Assembly (NCBI GenBank): GCA_934278005.1
Contig: CAKQWG010000128.1
Coordinates: 1 to 9,410, forward strand
Direction: 5' to 3'
Origin: an uncultured Pirellulaceae bacterium
GTDB lineage: Bacteria > Planctomycetota > Planctomycetia > Pirellulales > Pirellulaceae
DNA: 9,410 nucleotides
The notes below the pieces were generated by a model, which searched no databases, was not told the origin of the DNA, and saw nothing but the letters and a program-made list of their open reading frames with translations. The translations under genes were made by a program, and so were the position numbers. Of the stretch, positions 1 through 5,469 are shown one piece after another; within the stretch, counting starts at the first letter, position 1; each line of letters starts with the position of its first letter.

Positions 1-1
1 G

Positions 2-74
2 CTCCTCCGGTAGGACTCGAACCTACGACCCGGCGGTTAACAGCCGCCTGCTCTACCAACTGAGCTACAGAGGA
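2..74 (-). tRNA. tRNA-Asn (anticodon GTT)
   Basis: Read on the minus strand, the 73 bases fold into a complete cloverleaf. The 7-bp acceptor stem is TCCTCTG pairing with CGGAGGA (one G-U pair). The D arm is GCTC/GAGC, the anticodon stem GGCGG/CCGCC, and the T arm GTAGG/CCTAC with the loop TTCGAGT. The anticodon loop is CTGTTAA, giving anticodon GTT at window positions 39-41, which reads asparagine codons. The discriminator base is G, as is usual for tRNA-Asn. Position 1 supplies one C after the discriminator, so it is not visible whether CCA is fully encoded. Confidence 0.97.
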
Positions 75-111
75 ATATGGAGTGTGCCACTAAGGCTGGG
101 CCAAAGCGACG

Positions 112-117
112 ATTGTA
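112..117 (-). promoter_or_regulatory. Possible -10 box for the tRNA-Asn gene
   Basis: On the minus strand this reads TACAAT, 5 of 6 matches to the sigma-70 -10 consensus, and lies 37 bases upstream of the mature tRNA 5' end. No good -35 hexamer is seen 16-18 bases further upstream, so the call is weak. Confidence 0.25.
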
Positions 118-408
118 TCAATAAAAACGGAACCGGGCAGAAGGACTGGGTGGCGACCAGAATTGGCCCTGCCCTGAATAAAACGACTGTCGGTTCCAAT
201 GATACGTACAAGGTTACATCGTTCACCCAGGCTTGGCAAGTCCAGTCAGGTCGAAGTTTTTTAAGGATTTAACGCGGTGCGGGGTCGGCGTTAAGGCTAT
301 AGACAGCGGAATGCGTGCGGCGAGCATGATGCGCTCAAATGGCGTAGGAGTAGTTCGTTCGAGGCTAAGACGTTGAGAGTGTAAGCGGGTAAATGCTCTT
401 AGGGGAGG

Positions 409-467
409 AGGGTGATGGGGGAGGGTGATGGGGGAGGGTGATGGGGGAGGGTGATGGGGGAGTGATG
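409..467. repeat. 13-bp tandem repeat, 4 copies plus a partial one
   Basis: The unit agggtgatggggg is repeated exactly at 409-421, 422-434, 435-447 and 448-460, followed by a degenerate partial copy. The strand is strongly G-rich, with runs of five G every 13 bases. Perfect identity between copies suggests recent slippage expansion. Confidence 0.92.
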
Positions 468-479
468 TAGATTACTAGA

Positions 480-534
480 ACGACGCGGAGCGTCGTGCCA
501 CACTAAGGGACGACGCGGAGCGTCGTGCCACACT
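480..534. repeat. Two identical 25-bp hairpin repeats (REP-like)
   Basis: Identical 25-bp copies lie at 480-504 and 510-534, separated by 5 bases. Each contains the perfect inverted repeat ACGACGC-GGA-GCGTCGT followed by GCCACACT. They begin 8 bases past the peptidase stop codon on the minus strand. They could act as a transcript-ending or mRNA-stabilising structure, but no T-run follows, so a classical intrinsic terminator is not supported. The arrangement looks like a dispersed intergenic repeat family. Confidence 0.85.
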
Positions 535-542
535 GGGGAAGT

Positions 543-2348
543 TTAGGGGGTGAGCTCGTCGAGCTGCTGGACTAGATCGCTGAAGTGCTGCAAGGCGGTC
601 TCGATGGGCTGCGACTGGGTCATGTCAACGCCGGCCGCGGACAAGAGATCGAGCGGATCCTGCGAACAACCGGCACTCAAAAATCTCAAGTAGTCGGCGA
701 GCTCGCTGGCGCCGCCGGTGAGCACGCGACGAGACAGTGCGATGGCGGCGGCTAGGCCGGTGGCGTACTTGTAGACGTAAAATGCACGGTAAAAATGAGG
801 AATGCGGAAGCACTCGAGTTCCAGCTCGCGGTCGATCACAAACTGCGGACCAAAATAGGCCTCGAGCAAACTGCGGTAAGTGGCTTTGAAACTCTCCACG
901 GTCAACGGCTGTCCAGCCTCTGACATCTCGTGAATGATCTTCTCGAACTCGGCGAACATGGTCTGGCGCACAATGGTGGCGCGAATGCTGTCGACTTCGT
1001 GATTGATCAAATAGGCTCGAACGCGGTCGTCGTCGGTGGTCTTGAGCAAATGCTGCGCTAACAACTGCTCGTTGAACGTGCTGGCGACCTCGGCCACGAA
1101 TATGGTGTAGTTGTAATACTGAAAGGGCTGGTTCTTCGACGAATAAAAACTGTGCATCGAGTGCCCAGCTTCGTGCGTCAACGTAAATAGATCGTTGAGC
1201 ACCTTGGGTTTGTAATTCATCATGATGTACGGATCACCGTCAAAGGTGCCGCAGCTAAAGGCACCACTCTGCTTGCCCTGGTTGGGATAGCGATCGCACC
1301 AGCGGCCAGCCAAACCGGCCTCGAGCGTCTGGCAGTATTCAACGCCCAGCGGCTGTAGCGAATCGACGACCGTCTCGACTGCCTCCTCCCAACTGCGCGT
1401 TTGCTGGATGTCGGACACAATGGGAACGTAGGTATCGTAATGATGCAGCTCATCGAGCCCCATCTTGCGACGGCGGATCTCCAAATAGTTGTGAACGGCG
1501 GGCAAGTGCTTGCGGACCGAACTGATCAAGTTGTCATAGACGGTCGTCGGCACGTTGTCGGGGAACAACGCCGCTTCCAGACTGGATGCATACTTGCGAG
1601 CTCGGGCATAGTACACGTCGCCATGGACGCTGCCGGCAAGCGTGGCGCTGAGCGTGTTCTCGTGTGCCGCAAATTGTTCGTAGTACTGATGGAAGGCCGC
1701 ACGGCGGACATCGCGATTGGGCGAAATCAAGAACTGACTAAAGTTGGAATTAGAGAGTTCGACGACCTGCCCATGCTCGTCCTCAATGTCTCCGAACTTT
1801 AAGTCAGCATCGTTCAACTGGCGAAAGGCCTTGCTGGCCGTCTGTGCCATCTCGCCTTGCATGGCCAAAAGCGATTCCTCGGCGTCACTGAGAGTATGCG
1901 GCCGATAGCGATGGATCCGCTCAAGGACCAAACCATAGTCCCGCAGTTCCGGGGCGTTGAGGTAGAGCGAGAATTGCTCGTCGGCAATAGCCAATATCTC
2001 CGGGCGCAGGTAGCTGGCCAACTGCCCGGCTTTAACTGCCACGTTCTGAAAGCGAGCGGTGAGGGCTTGATAGGCGTCGCAGGCTTGATCCTCAGTGGCC
2101 TTGAGAAAGGCGTAGGTGCCCAGTCGCTCTGCCAGTCGGTCGACTTGCAGATCGAACTCCAGGCATTCGGCCAGCACCTGCGGCCCCTCGCCGAGCCGGC
2201 CTCGAAAACTTTCGTATTTTGGAATGAGTTTGTTAAAGGCTGCGAAATCCTGCTCCCACGCGTCGTCGCTGGCATAAAGGCTGGACAAATCCCAGGTATC
2301 GGCCGGTGAGACTTCGCTTCTGGGGATCAGCTTCTTGACGTTGCTCAT
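543..2348 (-). CDS. pepF: Oligoendopeptidase F-type M3 metallopeptidase
   Basis: The 601-residue protein matches the usual length of oligoendopeptidase F (about 600), a cytoplasmic zinc peptidase of family M3 that cleaves short peptides. The zinc site is visible: HEAGH at residues 392-396 within LTHEAGHSMH, and a third ligand, probably Glu420, in FVAEVAST, at the expected distance. The N-terminal half (about residues 1-200) is the helical PepF N-terminal domain, with the family-like opening PADTWDLSSLY at 15-25. No signal peptide is seen. I chose the ATG at 2348 because AGGA lies 10 bases upstream and the family's N terminus begins there. The frame stays open to 2573, but that extension would run through the divergent promoter region and does not look like a protease. 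The gene is monocistronic here and divergent from the coiled-coil gene. The family assignment is firm; natural substrates are unknown. Confidence 0.95.
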   Translation of the reverse strand: MSNVKKLIPRSEVSPADTWDLSSLYASDDAWEQDFAAFNKLIPKYESFRGRLGEGPQVLAECLEFDLQVDRLAERLGTYAFLKATEDQACDAYQALTARFQNVAVKAGQLASYLRPEILAIADEQFSLYLNAPELRDYGLVLERIHRYRPHTLSDAEESLLAMQGEMAQTASKAFRQLNDADLKFGDIEDEHGQVVELSNSNFSQFLISPNRDVRRAAFHQYYEQFAAHENTLSATLAGSVHGDVYYARARKYASSLEAALFPDNVPTTVYDNLISSVRKHLPAVHNYLEIRRRKMGLDELHHYDTYVPIVSDIQQTRSWEEAVETVVDSLQPLGVEYCQTLEAGLAGRWCDRYPNQGKQSGAFSCGTFDGDPYIMMNYKPKVLNDLFTLTHEAGHSMHSFYSSKNQPFQYYNYTIFVAEVASTFNEQLLAQHLLKTTDDDRVRAYLINHEVDSIRATIVRQTMFAEFEKIIHEMSEAGQPLTVESFKATYRSLLEAYFGPQFVIDRELELECFRIPHFYRAFYVYKYATGLAAAIALSRRVLTGGASELADYLRFLSAGCSQDPLDLLSAAGVDMTQSQPIETALQHFSDLVQQLDELTP

Positions 2349-2387
2349 GGTATGCAGTTCCTGGCTGGGGCGGAAAGAAGGTCGAAG

Positions 2388-2421
2388 GCAGTTGTGCCAG
2401 CTTAAAGCAGTTGTGCCAGCT
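2388..2421. repeat. 15-bp direct repeat pair in the peptidase leader
   Basis: The sequence gcagttgtgccagct occurs at 2388-2402 and again at 2407-2421, a 19-bp period, close to two helical turns. It lies just downstream of the candidate minus-strand -10 box. This geometry could suit a dimeric regulator, but no known operator is recognised. Confidence 0.6.
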
Positions 2422-2424
2422 AAA

Positions 2425-2452
2425 ACCGTAGCGAATGCTCGACGGCTGACAA
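2425..2452 (-). promoter_or_regulatory. Candidate sigma-70 promoter for the M3 peptidase gene
   Basis: On the minus strand TTGTCA (2452-2447, 5 of 6 to TTGACA) is followed after 16 bases by TACGGT (2430-2425, 3 of 6 but keeping the key TA and final T). Transcription would start near 2418, giving a leader of about 70 bases that contains the 15-bp direct repeats. Moderate to weak support. Confidence 0.33.
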
Positions 2453-2495
2453 TAGGGTATCGGGCTGAGCGGCTCGTTGGCTCTACAAAACCGGT

Positions 2496-2501
2496 TATAA
2501 T
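2496..2501 (+). promoter_or_regulatory. Consensus -10 box for the coiled-coil protein gene
   Basis: A perfect TATAAT lies 81 bases upstream of the gene's ATG at 2583. No clear -35 hexamer is found at 16-18 bases; a TTGGCT at 2477 is too close, with a 13-base spacer. The shape of the site also gives TATAAC on the minus strand (2499-2494), so it might fire in both directions. Confidence 0.4.
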
Positions 2502-2582
2502 CGGCAGCACAGCCGGTGCGGCGACAGGCCACCTGGTGCCAGAAGATTCCGGCTCTCTCCAGCTCCAACACAAAGGTCGATG

Positions 2583-3347
2583 ATGACAATACTGCGAATG
2601 CTCCCACTCTCTCGAATTGCGGGCTTAATGTTAAGTACGGCGTGCGCATTGACCTGTGCGCAGCACGCCGTGGGGCAGGATTCTCGCCGCGCGGATGCGC
2701 ACACCGCAGATTCCCATTCCGAGGACTCCCGGCAGCAGGATTTTCAGTACCAACCGCTGCCCAAATTCTACCGGGTCCAGCCAACAAGTGGCGAAGTGTA
2801 TGACGGGCTGCCCGCGGAGGAGCGTAAGCCATTCGGACCAGAGTCCCAGTTCGCTTCGCCGGGTCGATTTTCCAGTCCACGGCCACGCGAAAATCCCGCT
2901 TTGGCTGCAGAACGGTTAATGCACGCGGGGGTCCTGCAGCAATTCCTAGGCTTGATGCAGGAAAATTTCGAGCTCAAGAGTCAGTTGAGAATCCAGAAAA
3001 TCGAGTTTGAGGCGAAGCAGCGCATTTTCATGATCGAGCAGGAAGCACGGCAGCGAAGCCAAGAGGCGGAACAGCGGATGGCTGAGCTGGAGTCTAAAAT
3101 TGCTGAGCTACAGCGAGCTAGGCAAGGCGGCGATGCCGCAGGCGGCATGCAGGAAATACGCCGCCAATTGATCGAACAAAGCCGCGAGCTGGAGAGAGCT
3201 CAGCGCAGTAGGGCAGAGCTAGAACATCGGGCTCGCGCGTTGGAAGCCCAGCTTGAGGAGCAGCGGGCTAAGGAAAAAATGTTGCTAAAAGAGGCTATGG
3301 AGCGGAAGGAGAAGGAGGAGAGAGAAGCAGAAGATGAGAGGGATTAA
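2583..3347 (+). CDS. Secreted coiled-coil protein of unknown function
   Basis: I do not recognise this 254-residue protein. It starts with a probable Sec signal peptide: Arg near the N terminus, a hydrophobic stretch over residues 6-25, and a likely cut after AVGQ at about 32. A polar, probably disordered region (33-105) follows, with a PxF/Y-rich part around 58-100. From about 110 to the end it is charged and helical, rich in Glu, Gln, Arg and Ala, and almost certainly a coiled coil. A GGDAAGG break at 182-188 splits it into two segments. A periplasmic or envelope structural role is an inference. ATG codons stand in tandem at 2580 and 2583. I chose the second because AAAGG at 2572-2576 is 6 bases from it but only 3 from the first. 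The last 60 bases are almost purely purine. It is divergent from the peptidase gene, with no evident functional partner. Confidence 0.82.
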   Translation: MTILRMLPLSRIAGLMLSTACALTCAQHAVGQDSRRADAHTADSHSEDSRQQDFQYQPLPKFYRVQPTSGEVYDGLPAEERKPFGPESQFASPGRFSSPRPRENPALAAERLMHAGVLQQFLGLMQENFELKSQLRIQKIEFEAKQRIFMIEQEARQRSQEAEQRMAELESKIAELQRARQGGDAAGGMQEIRRQLIEQSRELERAQRSRAELEHRARALEAQLEEQRAKEKMLLKEAMERKEKEEREAEDERD

Positions 3348-3667
3348 GGAGAAGATATTGGTATTTGGAATGGGTTAAGGGATGTGCCGCCCTCTGGGCT
3401 GAAGTAGAGAGGTGGGAGTGGGAGCTGGGAGTGGGAGTTGCAGCGGGCGAGAGGCGGGGGTGGCAGTGGACCGGCGGCTCACGCCGCCGGCAGGGATGTG
3501 CCGCCCGCTGGTCTAAAGTAGAGAGGTGAGAGTGGGAGGTGGAAGTGGACGAGAGGCGGCGGGGCAGTGGACCGGCGGCTCACGCCGCCGGCAGAGATGT
3601 GCCGCCCGCTGGGCTAAAGTAGAGAGGCTGAAGTAGAGAGGCTGAAGTGGGAGGTGTTATGGGCGGG
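3348..3667. other. Repeat-rich intergenic region without a gene
   Basis: No gene is visible in these 320 bases between the converging ends of the coiled-coil gene and the lipoprotein gene. The plus strand is rich in G and A, with short gtgggag tandem runs near 3411-3438 and a three-copy dispersed repeat described separately. Confidence 0.7.
3381..3645. repeat. Three copies of an intergenic repeat with GC-rich hairpins
   Basis: A module of about 33 bases beginning gatgtgccgccc and ending aaagtagagagg (gaagtagagagg in the first copy) occurs at about 3381-3412, 3495-3527 and 3596-3627. The spacing is 114 and 101 bases. In the second and third copies it is preceded by the perfect hairpin CCGGCGGC-TCAC-GCCGCCGG (3471-3490 and 3572-3591); the first copy lacks the hairpin. 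The third copy ends in a 14-bp tandem duplication (3617-3630 and 3631-3644). The hairpins could serve as shared transcription-end structures for the two converging genes, but no T-run follows. Confidence 0.85.
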
Positions 3668-4813
3668 TTAGCGATTTGGGGTGCGGTCTAGGAAGGATGA
3701 GTCAAAGACTTGATCCGCTTGCACTTTGGATCCGTCGATCAACTTGAGCTGAATAAACTGATCGACTAGCTGTTGCCAGCGTGGGAGTGACATCTGGCCG
3801 AGCTGCTCTGGGGCGAGACCCTCTGGCAAACATAGAGGCTTGAGTTCGCTGACGCCAAACGCCAAGGCTTCGGCGGTCATGCCCTGCGAATTTTTGGCCA
3901 GGATGGCTTGGTTGGTCGCCTCGGGATGCTGCAAGTAGTGCTGCCAACCCTCGCGGCAGGCGACGACCATGCGGGCTACGATATCGCGGTGGTCTTTGAC
4001 ATAGGATTCATTGGCTAACAAACAGGATGCGTAAGGGTTGTAGCCCACATCGGAGAGCATTAGCGATCGAACTTCCACGCCCTGCTGCTTGGCCATGAAT
4101 GGCTCGCTGAATGAATAAGCTTGTATGGCTGTCTTCTTGTCCGTGACCAGCTTGGCGACAGAGCCACCGTAGGGAACCACTTGAACTCCCTCGAGCAGGC
4201 CGGCCGAGCGCATAAAATCCAGGAACGGCCGCCCCACATTGGCTTGCAATACAAAACCCTTGAGTCCCGACAGTTGCTCGACTCCCGAATCCGCTCGGAC
4301 TAGCACACAGCGAGGCGTGTTTTGGATGGGTGCCATCAGGGCAACTACGGGCACTCCTTCATTGCGAAACAACAACACGTCGTCGGCATTGCCGATGGCA
4401 AATTGCACTCGTCCCACCACCAATTCTTGAGCCACCGGGGCATTGGGGCCACCGGGGCGGATATCCACGTCCAGACCATAACGTTCAAAAATCCCATGCT
4501 CCTTGGCCGCGTAAAAGCCGCCATGCTCCGCCTCAGGATACCAATTCAGCATCAACGTCACGGATTGCAGACGCTGTTCATCGGGTGCGAATGGCTGTTT
4601 TGACGAGCACCCTATGCCCATCGCGAGCAGCGTGATTAACAAGCTAAGCTGTAGCTGCGATACCGTCTTTAGTGGCGACCACTGTGCGGGATGGTTTGTT
4701 TCCAAATCGAACACTTCGCTATACACTCCACGGATGAGATTCAGTTGTGCTTGCGACTGAGCAGGCGGCGCCATTGTAACGAAGTTATTTACGGCTAAGG
4801 GACGACTCAACAA
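3668..4813 (-). CDS. THI5/NMT1-like solute-binding lipoprotein
   Basis: This looks like the substrate-binding protein of an ABC importer of the NMT1/THI5-like and SsuA/TauA superfamily, with best motif resemblance to pyrimidine-precursor binders such as ThiY. The opening strand of the binding domain reads LNWYPEAEHGGFYAAKEHG (residues 89-107), followed by IFERYGLDVDIRPGGPN (108-124); this mixes the W.P...H.GFY.A and GL.V.I.PGGP signatures. A later SFSEPF (234-239) also suits the fold. A hydrophobic stretch at 52-67 precedes Cys69 in AMGIGCSS, a lipobox-like site, so it is probably anchored in a membrane. The start is uncertain. The frame opens with two TTG codons (4813, 4810) behind a good AGGA, but the signal peptide would then be oddly deep. 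GTG at 4714 or TTG at 4705 would give a normal-length lipoprotein signal. No permease or ATPase gene is adjacent. The ligand is unknown. Confidence 0.85.
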   Translation of the reverse strand: MLSRPLAVNNFVTMAPPAQSQAQLNLIRGVYSEVFDLETNHPAQWSPLKTVSQLQLSLLITLLAMGIGCSSKQPFAPDEQRLQSVTLMLNWYPEAEHGGFYAAKEHGIFERYGLDVDIRPGGPNAPVAQELVVGRVQFAIGNADDVLLFRNEGVPVVALMAPIQNTPRCVLVRADSGVEQLSGLKGFVLQANVGRPFLDFMRSAGLLEGVQVVPYGGSVAKLVTDKKTAIQAYSFSEPFMAKQQGVEVRSLMLSDVGYNPYASCLLANESYVKDHRDIVARMVVACREGWQHYLQHPEATNQAILAKNSQGMTAEALAFGVSELKPLCLPEGLAPEQLGQMSLPRWQQLVDQFIQLKLIDGSKVQADQVFDSSFLDRTPNR

Positions 4814-5001
4814 GAACTTCCTGCTTCGTTAGAATAGGGCTGGGAACAAAGGCTAGAAAATGCTTGGTCAAAGACGGAGGCTCTTGCCGGGCGCGCAGCA
4901 TCGACCAATTCCCAATCCGCTTCTCTGCTAAGCTTGAATTGTACAGGGCGAGTCACGTATAGCGAGAGCCGCGATCAAACCCAAACGCGGCACGTCCGCA
5001 G

Positions 5002-5022
5002 GGAGCAAGTAGTGCCGTGACG
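5002..5022. repeat. 21-bp dispersed repeat, first copy
   Basis: This 21-bp stretch, beginning ggagcaagtag and ending tgccgtgacg, recurs exactly at 5404-5424. In both places a cggcac sits upstream and can pair with the gtgccg inside the repeat, so both copies can form a larger stem around different loop sequences. Confidence 0.8.
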
Positions 5023-5212
5023 GTGGCTGTTGTACGTGATTTGATAAATCTTTTAACTATCCAACTTCTAACCTGGGATGCGCAGCTTCGTTCAACGTGC
5101 GAATCACTGGTCTTCTCGATGTTCCATGCTTATGACACCTAAGAATGTCACTGCGGGGCAAGCCCGTACGAGCGTCCAACATCTAGGCAAATTCCTATGG
5201 TCGAGCGGATGA

Positions 5213-5350
5213 CAAAGCGGCGACAAGTCGCCGCGCTCCAGGGGGGCGCTGCGGAGCGTCGGAAACTTGCTGACCGTTTGGCATTGGTTGTGGTGGAGCG
5301 GGGTGCAAAGCGGCGACAAGTCGCCGCACTCCAGGGAGCCGCTACGCGGC
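5213..5350. repeat. Duplicated two-hairpin intergenic module
   Basis: A 31-bp segment at 5213-5243 recurs at 5306-5336 with one difference (g5235 versus a5328). It contains a perfect 8-bp stem, GCGGCGAC-AA-GTCGCCGC. Each copy is followed by a second hairpin of different sequence: 5245-5260 (GGCGCT-GCGG-AGCGTC, one G-U pair) and 5338-5350 (GCCGC-TAC-GCGGC). The minus-strand reading of the first part is the LECGDLSPLC peptide that I recall as a common spurious translation in planctomycete genomes. Confidence 0.85.
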
Positions 5351-5403
5351 CCAAAAGCGCTTGTCACCGTTCGACGGTACTTAGGGGCGGCACAAGGCGC
5401 CGC

Positions 5404-5424
5404 GGAGCAAGTAGTGCCGTGACG
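5404..5424. repeat. 21-bp dispersed repeat, second copy
   Basis: Exact copy of the stretch at 5002-5022, about 400 bases away. The upstream cggcac here begins at 5388. The copy directly precedes the hairpin at 5426-5467. Confidence 0.8.
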
Positions 5425-5425
5425 A

Positions 5426-5467
5426 GAGCTGCCGTGCAACGCGCGGTGAGCGCGCGGCAAGCAGCTC
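5426..5467 (-). terminator. Long imperfect hairpin after the polyketide synthase gene
   Basis: GAGCTGC (5426-5432) pairs with GCAGCTC (5461-5467), and CGCGC with GCGCG closes an inner stem around the loop GGTGA, with mismatches between. The hairpin begins 2 bases past the synthase stop codon on the minus strand. The position suits a transcript end or 3' stabiliser for the three-gene operon. It lacks a following T-run, so an intrinsic terminator is only possible. Confidence 0.4.
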
Positions 5468-5469
5468 GG

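Larger units (their letters stand above)
75..542. other. Gene-poor intergenic region with tandem and hairpin repeats
   Basis: About 470 bases separate the tRNA from the end of the peptidase gene. I see no convincing gene. A 62-codon open frame at 84-272 on the plus strand resembles no family I know. The right half holds a 13-bp minisatellite (409-460) and two 25-bp hairpin repeats (480-534), listed separately. Confidence 0.6.
4814..5469. other. Long intergenic region with hairpin repeat modules
   Basis: I see no credible gene in these 656 bases. Open frames on both strands over 5104-5547 are translations of the hairpin repeats; one minus-strand frame shows LECGDLSPLC and a second GDLSPLC copy. 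The left part (4814-5000) holds nothing I can name. The right part holds an exact 21-bp repeat pair, a duplicated two-hairpin module and a long hairpin beside the synthase stop codon. Confidence 0.7.

Noticed and set aside
84..272. 62-codon plus-strand open frame beside the tRNA
   Set aside because: No recognisable motif and no good ribosome-binding site; composition looks like non-coding DNA. It also overlaps the likely upstream region of the tRNA gene.
409..534. Possible CRISPR array
   Set aside because: The 13-bp units are directly tandem without spacers, and the 25-bp hairpin repeats are only two copies with a 5-bp gap.
1401..2309. Plus-strand frames of 133 and 150 codons opposite the peptidase gene
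   Set aside because: They are antisense shadows of a well-supported coding sequence, with no family resemblance.
2388..2421. Possible sigma-54 promoter (TGGCAC...TGC on the minus strand)
   Set aside because: The distance between the TGGCAC and TGC elements is about three bases too short for a -24/-12 promoter.
2349..2573. N-terminal extension of the M3 peptidase reading frame
   Set aside because: It would cover the divergent promoter region and the direct repeats, and encodes a low-quality sequence. The internal ATG at 2348 has a good ribosome-binding site and family-like N terminus.
5104..5460. 118-codon minus-strand frame containing LECGDLSPLC
   Set aside because: It is a translation of the intergenic hairpin repeats; such frames are a recurrent artefact in planctomycete genomes.
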